From NCBI GenBank assembly GCA_031257195.1, contig JAIRPD010000103.1:1-32932 (forward strand): 32,932 nucleotides of DNA, in the 5' to 3' direction. This stretch comes from Treponema sp. Lineage in GTDB: Bacteria > Spirochaetota > Spirochaetia > Treponematales > Breznakiellaceae. How positions within the stretch are numbered: the stretch's first letter is position 1; every line of letters begins with the position of its first letter. The notes under the pieces were generated by a model. That model ran no database searches. It was not told the DNA's origin and saw only the letters and a program-made list of their open reading frames with translations. A program made the translations under genes and the position numbers. Shown one piece after another: positions 6,768-15,700 of the stretch.

Positions 6768-8162
6768 ATGAACGGTGAAGCGAAGCCCCGGGGGGTGCTC
6801 TGGGCCGGCCGGCTGGCGGAAAAACCCGGGGCGGAGGCCTTTGCCTTTCAGTCCTCCCTGGGGGTGGACCGGCGGCTCGCCCAGCAGGATATCGCCGGAA
6901 GCCGGGCCCACGCCGCCATGCTGGGCCGGCGGGGGATTATCCCCCCCGAAACGGCCCGGGCCCTGGATGGGGAACTGGCCCGCCTTGCGGAGGAGCTGGC
7001 TTCGGGGGCTTTGGCGGTGGACGGCGGGGCCGAGGACATTCACTCGTTTATCGAGGGGGTTTTAACGGAACGGCTGGGCGACGCGGGCCGGATGGTTCAC
7101 GCGGGCCGCAGCCGTAACGATCAGGTGGCGGTGGACTTTAGGCTGTACCTGAAGGAGGCGGTTCCCGGCGCGCGGGACGAACTGGGGGAAACGATCCGGG
7201 TTCTGCTGGACCGGGCGGAGGAACACGCCGCCGCCGTCATGCCCGGCTACACCCATCTGCAGCGGGCCCAGCCGGTAACCCTGGGGTTTCACCTTTGCGC
7301 CTGGGCCTGCGCCCTGGACAGGGACCGGGGCCGCCTGGGGGACGCCCTGGGCCGGCTGGACGAGTGTCCCCTGGGGGCGGGGGCGCTTGCGGGCAGCGGC
7401 CTTCCCCTGGACCGGGAGGACACGGCGAAGGCCCTGGGTTTCGCCCGGGTGAGCCTTAACGCCATGGATTCGGTGGCGGACCGGGATTTTGCCCTGGAGA
7501 TCGCCGCCGCCGTTTCCATCGCCATGACGCATCTTTCCCGGTTTTGCGAGGACCTTGTCCTGTGGGCCAGCGGGGAATTTGGCTTTGTGGATTTAACCGA
7601 ATCCTGGAGTACCGGCTCGTCTCTTATGCCCCAGAAAAAGAACCCCGACTTCGCTGAACTGATCCGGGGCAAGACGGGCCGGGCCGCGGGAAACCTGGTT
7701 ACCCTCCTTACCTTGCTCAAGGGGCTGCCCTACGCTTACAACAAGGACCTGCAGGAAGACAAGGAGGCCCTCTTTGACAGCCTGGATACCCTCCGGTCCT
7801 GCCTGCGGATGTTCCGGGGGATGCTCTCCGCGGCGGTCTTTAACCTGGGGCGCATGAGGGCGGCCTGTACCGGCGGTTTTTTGGAAGCCACCGACGCCGC
7901 GGATTACCTGGTGCGGAAGGGTCTTCCCTTCCGCAAGGCCCATGAGACGGCGGCCCTGGTGGTTCGGGACTGCCTGGAGGCGGGGGAGGATTCCATCGCC
8001 CGCCGGAGCCTGGGGGATCTGCGGCGACGGTCGGCGCTGTTTGACGAGGACCTGTACGCCGCCCTGGAACCGGAGGCCTGCGTAAAAAGCCGGAACCTCC
8101 CCGGCGGGAGCGCCCCGGAAGAGGTGGCCCGGCAAATCGAGGCGCTGCGCCGCCGGGTCTAG
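6768..8162 (+). CDS. argH: Argininosuccinate lyase
   Basis: Splits argininosuccinate into arginine and fumarate, the final step of arginine synthesis. The 464-residue protein belongs to the fumarase/aspartase superfamily: it has SRNDQVAVDFRLY, the TYTHLQ-like segment GYTHLQRAQPVT, and the flexible signature loop GSSLMPQKKNP (about 283-293) containing the catalytic Ser. The reading frame is also open from GTG 6765; ATG 6768 is the more likely start. The gap after argG is only a few bases, so the two share a transcript. Length is normal for the family. Confidence 0.96.
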   Translation: MNGEAKPRGVLWAGRLAEKPGAEAFAFQSSLGVDRRLAQQDIAGSRAHAAMLGRRGIIPPETARALDGELARLAEELASGALAVDGGAEDIHSFIEGVLTERLGDAGRMVHAGRSRNDQVAVDFRLYLKEAVPGARDELGETIRVLLDRAEEHAAAVMPGYTHLQRAQPVTLGFHLCAWACALDRDRGRLGDALGRLDECPLGAGALAGSGLPLDREDTAKALGFARVSLNAMDSVADRDFALEIAAAVSIAMTHLSRFCEDLVLWASGEFGFVDLTESWSTGSSLMPQKKNPDFAELIRGKTGRAAGNLVTLLTLLKGLPYAYNKDLQEDKEALFDSLDTLRSCLRMFRGMLSAAVFNLGRMRAACTGGFLEATDAADYLVRKGLPFRKAHETAALVVRDCLEAGEDSIARRSLGDLRRRSALFDEDLYAALEPEACVKSRNLPGGSAPEEVARQIEALRRRV

Positions 8163-8200
8163 CCGGTTTTTTTCGTATAGCCGGTTTTCGTTTTTTATGG

Positions 8201-8206
8201 TACGCT
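8201..8206 (+). promoter_or_regulatory. -10 element for mlaE, leaderless architecture
   Basis: TACGCT preceded by TGG (extended -10) is followed by six bases (TTCCCC) and the mlaE ATG. There is no ribosome-binding site upstream of the ATG. No good -35 is visible; the upstream sequence contains two direct copies of TAGCCGGTTTT and T runs. Confidence 0.4.
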
Positions 8207-8212
8207 TTCCCC

Positions 8213-8977
8213 ATGGGGGCTTTGCGGGTTTTCGTTTCCAATATCATGTATACCCTGGGCTTCTTCGCCAGGACCCTCAAGGGGGTGTACGGGTTTGTTT
8301 TCCGGGGCCAGGCTTCTTACAAGATCCTTACCATGCAGATCCTGTTTACCTTTGTGGACGCCATGGGGATAGCCTCCCTTTTGGCGGTGGGCATTGGGGC
8401 CGCGGTGAACGTGATCGGTCTTCCCTTCCTGGCGAGCCTGGGGCAGGACAGGATGATCTACCCCCTGCTGATCGCGATTATCACCCGGGAACTGGGGCCC
8501 CTCTTGACGGCCTTTATTATCATCGCCCGGTCCGCCACGGCTATCGCCACGGAGGTGGCGGGGATGGTGATCAACCACGAGGTGGAGGCCTATATTTCCG
8601 TGGGGGTGGATCCCATAGAACACCTGGGGGTTCCCCGTTTTCTGGGGGTAACCCTTTCCCTCTTCTTCCTTAACGTGTATTTTTCCCTTTTTGGCCTGGC
8701 GGGCTCCTTCGCCGTGGCCCAGCTTTTTAACCCCCTGCCCCCGGCGCTGTACTTTAACTACCTGCTGGAATTCTTCAGCCTTAAGGACCTGTTTATCTCG
8801 GTGATTAAAAGCGTTAGCTTTGGGATGATCATTTCTATCATGGCGATAACCCGGGGTTTTGGGGTGGAACGGGCCAGTACGGAGATCCCCGTGGCGGGGC
8901 TCCGGGCGGTGGGGAGTTCCTTCCTGTGGGTTATCCTGGCGGATATTCTTATTTCGGCGCTGTACTATATGGGGTAG
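8213..8977 (+). CDS. mlaE: MlaE-type phospholipid ABC transporter permease
   Basis: A 254-residue integral membrane protein of the MlaE/YrbE family, which moves phospholipids between the inner membrane and the periplasmic MCE protein. It shows an N-terminal amphipathic region, about five hydrophobic helices and the conserved core: ITRELGPLLTAFIIIARSATAIATEVAGMVINHEVEA (given here in parts as ITRELGPLLTA, ARSATAIATE and EVEAYISVGVDP). C-terminal FGVERASTEIP and AVGSSFLWVI also match the family. It heads an mlaE-mlaF-mlaD-lipoprotein operon. The ATG lacks an upstream ribosome-binding site and sits six bases after a -10-like hexamer, which suggests a leaderless message. Confidence 0.92.
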   Translation: MGALRVFVSNIMYTLGFFARTLKGVYGFVFRGQASYKILTMQILFTFVDAMGIASLLAVGIGAAVNVIGLPFLASLGQDRMIYPLLIAIITRELGPLLTAFIIIARSATAIATEVAGMVINHEVEAYISVGVDPIEHLGVPRFLGVTLSLFFLNVYFSLFGLAGSFAVAQLFNPLPPALYFNYLLEFFSLKDLFISVIKSVSFGMIISIMAITRGFGVERASTEIPVAGLRAVGSSFLWVILADILISALYYMG

Positions 8978-8979
8978 GG

Positions 8980-9729
8980 ATGGAAAGTGTACTTTCGTTA
9001 AAATCCGTTTCCTTCGCCGCCCAGAACGCCCTGGTGGTGGAAGAGGCGAACCTGGAGATTGAGGCGGGAAAGACCACCGCCTTTGTGGGGCCCTCGGGGG
9101 GCGGCAAGAGTACCCTCCTGAAGCTAAGCGCGGGCCTGCTTATTCCCTCCGGGGGGGAAGTTTTGTACCAGGGAAGGGATATAGCCCTTATGAACCGGCT
9201 CCAAAACCTGGAATTCCGCCGGGAAAGCGCCTTTGTTTTTCAGGATTCGGCCCTTTGGGCCAATCAAAGCCTCTTTCAAACGCTGGAGCTTCCCCTGCGG
9301 ATCCACTTTCCCCAGATGTCCAGGGTCGAACGCCAAAGGCGGATTGAGGACGTGATGAGCGCCGTGGGCTACAAACGAAGCCTCGCCGTTCGGCCGGCGA
9401 ATCTTTCCATGGGGGAACAAAAACTCATCGCCTTTGGCCGGGCCATGCTCTGCGGCCCCAAACTGCTCTTTCTGGATGAGTGGACGGAATCGCTGGACGA
9501 CAACGCCGCCCAACGGCTTATCGCTCTTGTAAAACAGCAGCAATCGCGTAATAATACGGTAGTGTTTGTCAGCCACAAGCCCCAGATCATCAGGGAACTG
9601 GCGGATTGCGCGGTGATGGTGGCGGGGGGGCGAATTCGCGGCCGGCTGGCCGGGGATCAGCTAAAAACCGGCGGGGATCTGCTGGATCTGCTGGAAAGGG
9701 ATCCGGCGGAAAAGGATGGGGAGGGATGA
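8980..9729 (+). CDS. mlaF: MlaF-type ABC transporter ATP-binding protein
   Basis: A 249-residue ATPase expected to energise the MlaE permease. Walker A is GPSGGGKST (37-45), the Q-loop is VFQDSALW, and the switch His is in SHKP. Two motifs depart from the usual pattern: the signature is LSMGEQ (142-147) rather than LSGG(E/Q), and Walker B ends FLDEWTESLDD (Asp166, Glu167) with Trp in place of the common Pro. The catalytic Glu is retained, so activity is likely. I start at ATG 8980, two bases after the mlaE stop, where homology begins. The stop overlaps the next start as ATGA. Confidence 0.9.
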   Translation: MESVLSLKSVSFAAQNALVVEEANLEIEAGKTTAFVGPSGGGKSTLLKLSAGLLIPSGGEVLYQGRDIALMNRLQNLEFRRESAFVFQDSALWANQSLFQTLELPLRIHFPQMSRVERQRRIEDVMSAVGYKRSLAVRPANLSMGEQKLIAFGRAMLCGPKLLFLDEWTESLDDNAAQRLIALVKQQQSRNNTVVFVSHKPQIIRELADCAVMVAGGRIRGRLAGDQLKTGGDLLDLLERDPAEKDGEG

Positions 9730-10613
9730 AATTTAGAATACGGTACGCGGATCAGGTGGTGGGGCTTTTTATCATTATCGCCATCCTGTCCCTGATTTTT
9801 CTTATCATCATGCTGGGCCGGGCCCAGCGCTGGTTTTCCAAGGATTACGCGTTTGTAAGTTACGCCTCCTCCGCCTCGGGGTTGAGCAAAAACATGCCCG
9901 TCACCTACAAGGGCCTCGCCATTGGCAATGTCAAGTCCTTTACCCTTACCACGGATAACCGGATCGAGGTGTTTTTCGCCGTCCACGAGGAATACCGGGA
10001 CAGGGTTACGCGGGGCTCCCTGGCGGAGGTGGCGGTAAACCCCCTTGGGCTGGCGAGCCAGTTTATCTTCTATTCCGGCCTGGGGGAGGCGCTGGAAGAG
10101 GGGGGGCTGGTGCCCATGCGCGACTCGCCGGAGGGGAAGGAGTATATCGCCCAGGGAATAGCCTACGTGCCCGCCCAGGAAGACGCCATTACCATGCTGG
10201 TAAGCACCGCCATGGGGGTCTTTGGGGATCTGCGAAAGATCCTGGACGAGTTGAACCTGGCCCTGGGGGGGGACGCCGGCTCCGTTCTGGGGCAGGCCCT
10301 GGTTAACGTAAAGGACATTACGGGGAACCTGTCCCAGACTACGGGGGATCTGGCCCAGGGGACCACCATCGGTTCCCTGGAGGCGTCCCTGGCTTCTTTG
10401 GCGGGAACCCTGGATAACGCGGAAAAGGCCACCGCCTATCTCCCCGCGGAGATGCCCCGGATCACGACCCTTATCGCGGACTTGAGGACTACCCTGCTGA
10501 ACGCGGATGACGTGCTGGTGTCCCTGAAAAACAACCCCCTGTTGCGGAAGGGGATTCCCGATCACGCCGAAATCGATTCCAGCGGGGTTAATCCCAGGAA
10601 CATCAGTTTTTAG
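9726..10613 (+). CDS. mlaD: MlaD-type MCE-domain protein
   Basis: A 295-residue membrane-anchored lipid-binding protein. A single transmembrane helix (about 10-33) is followed by one MCE domain (about 42-122: SASGLSKNMPVTYKGLAIGNV, then VNPLGLASQFIFY). A long, Leu/Thr/Ser-rich helical region (about 155-275) is predicted to form the coiled shaft or substrate channel. In this family the protein shuttles phospholipids across the periplasm together with the MlaEF complex. It starts at ATG 9726 inside the mlaF stop (ATGA), with GAGGG just upstream. The gap to the next gene is nine bases. Confidence 0.92.
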   Translation: MKFRIRYADQVVGLFIIIAILSLIFLIIMLGRAQRWFSKDYAFVSYASSASGLSKNMPVTYKGLAIGNVKSFTLTTDNRIEVFFAVHEEYRDRVTRGSLAEVAVNPLGLASQFIFYSGLGEALEEGGLVPMRDSPEGKEYIAQGIAYVPAQEDAITMLVSTAMGVFGDLRKILDELNLALGGDAGSVLGQALVNVKDITGNLSQTTGDLAQGTTIGSLEASLASLAGTLDNAEKATAYLPAEMPRITTLIADLRTTLLNADDVLVSLKNNPLLRKGIPDHAEIDSSGVNPRNISF

Positions 10614-10622
10614 GGGGCGGGA

Positions 10623-11477
10623 ATGAAGAACCCCTGGTACAGGCTCTTGGCTCTCCTGGTTCCGGCGTTTCTCCTGGGTTCCTGTTCCTCCGCCCCCAAG
10701 CGGCCCGCGGAAGTTTTTACGATCCAGTCCATGATAGAGACCCAGCTTGGCCTGGCGAACAAGGAGGCGGATCAGGGGAATTTTACCAAGGCCCTTGTCT
10801 TCCTTGACGAGGCCTGGCGCCTTGCCCTGCTGAGCGACAGACCCGCCCCGCGGATCCGGGTAAATCTTTCCCGGGGAAACGTCCTGTATTCCCTTGGCCG
10901 GACCGCCGAGGCGGAACAGATCTGGAGAGACGCGGAGGCCGAGGCGGACCTCGCCGGGGAACCCGTTTTAGCCGCGGCCGGCAGGGTGTATATGGCCCGG
11001 AGCCGGCTTATGTCCGGGCGGCTTGAACCTGGGGAAGCCCTGGCCCTGGTAGAGGGGGAGCAAAACAACCTGAAGTCCGACAAGCTCCTGGCGGCCATGG
11101 GGTGGACGGTTCGGGGGCTGGCGGAAAAGGAGCTGGGCCGTTACGCCGGCGCGGAAAAATCCCTCCGAACCGCCCTTTCCACCCACGAGGGGGGGAACTA
11201 CCTGGAGCAGGCCGCCTATGACTGGTATATCATCGCTTCGGTCCGTTCCGTGGCGGGGAATTACCCCGGGGCTTTGGAGGCGCTTAACCAGTCCCTGGCC
11301 CTGGACCGCCGGGCGGAAAACAGTTTTGGCCTTGCCATGGACTGGGCCGCCATGGGGGATGTGTACCGCAAGATGAGCCGGAAGGAGGAAGCCCGCGATT
11401 CCTGGCGGCGGGCGGCGCGGATTTTCCGGGCCATGGACATGGAAAGCCAGGCCCGGGAAATGGAAAAGCGCGATTAG
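10623..11477 (+). CDS. TPR-repeat lipoprotein of the Mla-type operon
   Basis: A 284-residue exported lipoprotein (lipobox LLGSC, Cys21). The mature protein is largely helical with several tetratricopeptide-like repeats (NKEADQGNFTKALVFLDEAW; SLGRTAEAEQIWRDAE; ELGRYAGAEKSLRTAL; VAGNYPGALEALNQSL; KMSRKEEARDSWRRAA). It is the last gene of the operon, nine bases after mlaD. No MlaA or MlaC gene is present, so this protein may supply the outer-membrane or adaptor side of the lipid pathway; that is inference from position. A terminator follows its stop codon. Confidence 0.85.
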   Translation: MKNPWYRLLALLVPAFLLGSCSSAPKRPAEVFTIQSMIETQLGLANKEADQGNFTKALVFLDEAWRLALLSDRPAPRIRVNLSRGNVLYSLGRTAEAEQIWRDAEAEADLAGEPVLAAAGRVYMARSRLMSGRLEPGEALALVEGEQNNLKSDKLLAAMGWTVRGLAEKELGRYAGAEKSLRTALSTHEGGNYLEQAAYDWYIIASVRSVAGNYPGALEALNQSLALDRRAENSFGLAMDWAAMGDVYRKMSRKEEARDSWRRAARIFRAMDMESQAREMEKRD

Positions 11478-11483
11478 CCGGCG

Positions 11484-11517
11484 CCTTCCCGGAAGCCGAA
11501 GCTTCCGGGAGGGCTTT
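11484..11517 (+). terminator. Rho-independent terminator of the mla operon
   Basis: TCCCGGAAGC (11487-11496) pairs perfectly with GCTTCCGGGA (11501-11510) around a CGAA tetraloop. The stem extends to 13 pairs with one G-U, and CTTTTAG follows. It sits seven bases after the lipoprotein stop and between convergent genes. Confidence 0.8.
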
Positions 11518-12065
11518 TAGCCGAAGTATCGCTTGTGCAGTCCCCGGAAGCCGGCGCAGTGCCGGGCCTCGTCCCGGGCCATTTCGTGGACCGAGTCGTG
11601 AATCGCGTCGTAGTTCCGTTCTTTGGCCCGTTTGGCGATGTCGGTCTTGCCGGCGCAGGCGCCAAATTCCGCCTCAATCCTCAGTTCCAGATTTTTCTTG
11701 GTACTGGCGGTTATCACCTCCCCCAGCATTTCGCCAAACCGGGCGGCGTGTTCCGCCTCCTCAAAGGCGTAGCGGGTATAGGCCTCGGCGATTTCGGGAT
11801 ACCCCTCCCGCTCGGCCACCCGGGCCATAGCCAGGTACATGCCCACCTCGCAGCATTCCCCGTTAAAGTGCGCCCGAAGATCGTTCTTAATGTCCTCTTC
11901 CACCTTCGCCGCTACCCCCACCACATGCTCCGCGGCGAAAGGCTGTCCGCCCCCGCCCTGGACCTGGGTAAACTTGGAAGCCGGCGCTTTGCAGGTGGGA
12001 CATTCCCTGGGCGGCTCCGCCCCCTCATGCACGTAACCACAAACCTGACAAACCCATTTCATCAT
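11517..12065 (-). CDS. rbr: Reverse rubrerythrin (N-terminal rubredoxin, C-terminal diiron domain)
   Basis: A 182-residue peroxide-scavenging protein. Residues 1-40 are a rubredoxin-like iron site (Cys6, Cys9, Cys22, Cys25 in CQVCGY and CPTCKAP). The rest is a ferritin-like four-helix diiron domain with ExxH motifs (GECCEVGMY, EEAEHAARF, AEFGAC, RDEARHCAGF). The domain order is opposite to classical rubrerythrin and matches the reverse rubrerythrins of anaerobes, which reduce hydrogen peroxide and oxygen using NADH-derived electrons. AGGAGA precedes the start; ATG 12065 and ATG 12062 are both possible. It lies 60 bases downstream of perR, which supports a peroxide-stress role. Confidence 0.93.
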   Translation of the reverse strand: MMKWVCQVCGYVHEGAEPPRECPTCKAPASKFTQVQGGGGQPFAAEHVVGVAAKVEEDIKNDLRAHFNGECCEVGMYLAMARVAEREGYPEIAEAYTRYAFEEAEHAARFGEMLGEVITASTKKNLELRIEAEFGACAGKTDIAKRAKERNYDAIHDSVHEMARDEARHCAGFRGLHKRYFG

Positions 12066-12078
12066 TATTTCTCCTCAT

Positions 12079-12094
12079 GTTAAAATATTACAAC
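12079..12094 (-). promoter_or_regulatory. PerR-box-like palindrome upstream of rubrerythrin
   Basis: On the minus strand this reads GTTGTAATATTTTAAC; 12 of 16 positions are self-complementary. It overlaps a likely -10 (TAATAT) and ends about 13 bases before the start codon. The spacing and AT-rich core resemble PerR/Fur boxes, and PerR is encoded next door. Confidence 0.4.
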
Positions 12095-12125
12095 GGCCAA
12101 GCCGATGTACTCTCATAAGCCGCGC

Positions 12126-12581
12126 CTAAACCGCGCGTTCCACCGCCGGCGTTCCGGTGTCTGGAGGCCGGCGGCCGCATAAACCGCATAAACCATAGAA
12201 CACCGTCCGGTGGAAGTCAATCGTGAAACCCGCGTCCCCCCCCCAGGTTCCCCCCCGGCGGTCCGTCAGGACCTCCACCTGTTCTTTGGGCAGGTCGAAG
12301 ACCTTCCCGCAGCGGGAACAAACCAGGTGGGGGTGGGGTTCGGTAACCCCGTCAAACCGTTCCTCCCCGTTGATCACCCCCAGGGAGTTCACCTGCCCCT
12401 CTTTGCGGAAGAAGCTGATGTTCCGGTACACCGTTCCCAGGGAAAGCCCCGGAATAAGGGGCCGCAGTTGATCGTAAACCCACTGAGCGCCGGGGTGGGA
12501 ACCGGTGGAACGGAGCAGTTCCAGGATCGCCTCCCGTTGGAGGCTCCGTTTTTTCCTGGCTGTCCGCGGTTCACTAAGCAT
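12126..12581 (-). CDS. perR: Fur-family peroxide repressor PerR
   Basis: A 151-residue Fur-family repressor. The N-terminal winged helix (about 10-70) includes LSLGTVYRNISFFRKEG. Metal ligands match Bacillus subtilis PerR with a constant offset of eight: His29, Asp77, His83, His85 and Asp96, corresponding to His37, Asp85, His91, His93 and Asp104. An Asp at the last position is typical of peroxide-sensing PerR rather than Fur. Structural zinc cysteines are C88/C91 and C132/C135. The C-terminal tail is Pro/Arg-rich and variable. The start has no ribosome-binding site and lies six bases after a -10, so the message is probably leaderless. AT-rich palindromic sequence in the promoter suggests autoregulation. 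Confidence 0.92.
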   Translation of the reverse strand: MLSEPRTARKKRSLQREAILELLRSTGSHPGAQWVYDQLRPLIPGLSLGTVYRNISFFRKEGQVNSLGVINGEERFDGVTEPHPHLVCSRCGKVFDLPKEQVEVLTDRRGGTWGGDAGFTIDFHRTVFYGLCGLCGRRPPDTGTPAVERAV

Positions 12582-12587
12582 AATATA

Positions 12588-12615
12588 ATAATAATAACCA
12601 TTATTGTTTAGTCAA
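12588..12615 (-). promoter_or_regulatory. perR promoter with overlapping PerR-box-like sequence
   Basis: On the minus strand TTGACT (12615-12610), a 16-base spacer and TATTAT (12593-12588) are followed by six bases and the perR ATG. The spacer contains AATAATGGTTATT, whose ends are self-complementary and which resembles a PerR/Fur box. Leaderless transcription and autorepression are both inferred. Confidence 0.6.
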
Positions 12616-12650
12616 GGGGAGGGAGGGGCGCGTTTTTTCTCCCCCAATTC

Positions 12651-12679
12651 TTGAACTTTTTTCTCCAGATTGGTATGAT
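12651..12679 (+). promoter_or_regulatory. Promoter of the giant activase gene
   Basis: TTGAAC (12651-12656), a 17-base spacer and TATGAT (12674-12679) with an upstream TGG (extended -10). The leader is about 70 bases. AGGA (12746-12749) sits close before ATG 12755. Confidence 0.7.
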
Positions 12680-12754
12680 ACCTCAACCGGACAGGGATAC
12701 CCGCCGTGGGGGCGGTATTTTATTTCTGTGGTATTTTATTTCTTAGGATGTATC

Positions 12755-15700
12755 ATGCGATCACTCGGAATTAATATCGGTTCTACCAGCCTTAAAATGG
12801 TAATGGCGGACAGGGACCAGGCCGGCGGCTTTACCTGCCGGTGGAGCGCGGCGCTCCCCCACGAAGGGGACTTTGCCGCGGCGGCGAAGAAACTTCTGGC
12901 GGAGGGGGAGGCCGCGCCCGGCGTCCCCGCCCTGGTAACCGGCAACGAAGGCCGGTACATGTTCAACCTTCCGGGCACCCTGGAACCCCTCTGTGTGGAG
13001 GCGGCCCTGCGGGCCCTGAACCTCCAGGTGGACGCCGTGGTCAGCATGGGCGGGGAAGACCTCATCGTCTACCGCCTGGACGGGGCCGGCAAAATTGTCA
13101 ACAGCTTTTCCGGGAACAAGTGCGCCAGCGGCACCGGGGAGTTCCTGAAACAGCAGCTTGCCCGGATGGACATGTCCCTGGAAGACATAGACGGCATCCC
13201 CGATACCGCCAGGGTGTACCCCCTTTCCACCCGCTGCTCGGTGTTTATGAAGAGCGACTGCACCCACCGGCTCAACAAGCGGGAGGCCTCGAAGGAGGAC
13301 ATCGTCCTGTCCCTGTCCAATGTCATGGCCGTCAAGGTGATCGACTTCCTCAAGCGGGCCAAGCTGACCTCGGGCCGGGTGGCGCTGACCGGGGGGATCA
13401 CCCTGAACCGCCACATCCTCCGGTTTATCCGGGAACTGGCCCCGGGGATTGAGTTTATCGTCCCCGAAGCGGCCCCGGTCTTCGAGGCCCTGGGGGCGGC
13501 GGCGCTGGCCGCGGAATCCGGCGCCCCCCTGCCGCCGGAGGGGCGGCTCCTGCGGACCGGCGGTATCCGCTTTGGAACCCTGCCGCGCTTGAAGGACTGG
13601 GAACACAAGGTCCGGTTCTTTGAAAAGCCCGGGGCCGCGGTTCGGGCCGGCCGGCCCTACATTCTGGGGGTGGACGGGGGATCCACCACCACCAAGGCCT
13701 GCCTGGTGGACCTGGAAACCGACGAGATCGCCGCCAGCCACTACGGGCGCACCCACGGGGACCCGGTGAAGGCCCTAAAGGAGTGCCTTCGGGTCCTGGA
13801 GGAAAAGGTTATCGCCGATACCGGGGGGAGGGAGGTAGACATCCGCCTGGCCTCGGTTACCGGCAGCAGCCGGGAGATCCTGGGGGTCTTCCTGGAAACC
13901 CCGGGGGTGTACAACGAAATCATCGCCCACGCCGCGGGCACCACCTACTTTGACCCGGAGGTGGAAACGATCTTTGAGATCGGCGGCCAGGACGCCAAGT
14001 ACGTACTCCTCAAGAACGGGGTCCCCATCGACTACGCCATGAACGAGGCCTGCTCCGCCGGTACCGGAAGTTTCCTGGAGGAAAGCGCCTCCGGGGACCT
14101 GTCTATCCACAGCGCCCCGGAAATCGGCCCCCTGGCCCTCAACGCCGCGGCTCCCCTCAAGTTCGGGGAACACTGCTCGGCCTTTATCAACAGCGACATC
14201 CGCAAGGCGGTTCAGCAGGGGGCCGGCAGGGAAGACATCACCGCGGGTATTGTTTGTTCCATCGCGGCCAACTACCTGAACCGGGTGGTGGGGAACCGCA
14301 CCATCGGGGGTAAGGTGTTTTTGCAGGGGGGGGTGGCGAAGAACCCCGCGGTCCCCCTGGCTTTCGCCATGATGCTGGACAAGGAAATCCTGGTGCCCCC
14401 CTCGCCGGAGCTGATGGGCTGCTTTGGGGTGGCCCTGCTGGCGAAGCGCAAGCGCGCCGCGGGTCTCCTCCCGGAAAAGGCCGTGGTCATGGGGGACCTG
14501 ATTGGCCGGGAGATTGTCTACGAGCGGGTCTTTACCTGCCGGAGCTGTGAAAACCGCTGTCCTATCCAGGTGCTGAACGTGGGGGGGAACAAGTATATGT
14601 TCGGGGGGCGGTGCAACAAGTACGCCAACCTGCGAAAGGCCGTTAAGGATGTGGAGGTCTTTGACTATGTGGAGCGGCGGCAGAAACTGCTCTTCGAGAC
14701 CTTCGCCGCCCCCCCCGTCTCCGGGGACTTCGCCCCTGATAAGGGAAACTTCGTTTCTGATAAGGGGATCCGCGTATCCGGGAACGGGACCGGCGTGTCT
14801 GGAAATGGGGAGGGCGTTTCTGGGAACGAGGACGGCGTGTCTGGAAATGGGGACGGCGTTCCTGGGAACGGGATCGGCGTGTCTGGAAACGAGGTCCCCG
14901 TTCCTGGGAACGAAGTTCCCGTGTCTGGAAACGAGACCCCCGTTCCTGGGAACGAAGCTCCCGTGTCTGGAAACGGGACTCCCGTTCCGGGGAACGAGGT
15001 TCCCGTTCCCTCCGCCGGGGGGCGGGGGTATACCGTCGGCATCCCCCGGGCTTTTTCCGTCCATACCCTCTACCCCCTCTACTCCTGGTTTTTTCACGAG
15101 CTGGGGATCAAAACCTTCCTTTCCACGGAGGTGGCCCACGCCGGGGTGGCCCGGGCGGAATCGGCCTACTGTTTTCCCGCGGAGATCGCCCACGGGGCGG
15201 TGCAGGACTGCCTGGATAAGGGGGCGGACTATGTGCTGCTGCCCCATTTCCGGGATATGCCCAGCTACGAGGAGGAGGTCCACGCCAACTTCTGCCCCAT
15301 CACCCAAAGCCTGCCCTACTATGTGGAAAAGGCCTTCCCCGACGTGGCCAAAGAGCGCTGGCTTCCCCTGGTGGTGAGCTTTAAGTTTGGGGAGGAAAAG
15401 GCCCTGGAGCTGTTTCGGGATATGACCGCCCGGCTGGGCATTGGGGCGGCGGAAACCGACGCGGCCTTCGCGAAAGCCCTGGAACGACAGCGGGCTTTTT
15501 TCCAGGCCGCCCGGAAGCTGGGGGAGGAGGCGCTGGGGGAGGCCCGGAAGGCGGGGCGGCCCGTGATCGCCCTGTTGGGGCGGCCCTACAACGCTTTTAC
15601 CGGGGAGGCCAACATGGGTATCCCCCGGAAATTCGCCACCCGGGGGTACTCCATTGTTCCCTTCGACATCCTTCCCTTTGAGGATGAGGCCATCTTCCCC

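Noticed and set aside
12066-12125. A tRNA or small RNA between perR and rbr
   Set aside because: No cloverleaf or terminator is visible; the gap is explained by the palindromic site and ribosome-binding site.
14774-15004. A CRISPR-like array
   Set aside because: The 21-bp units are directly adjacent without spacers and stay in frame with the activase, so it is a coding minisatellite.
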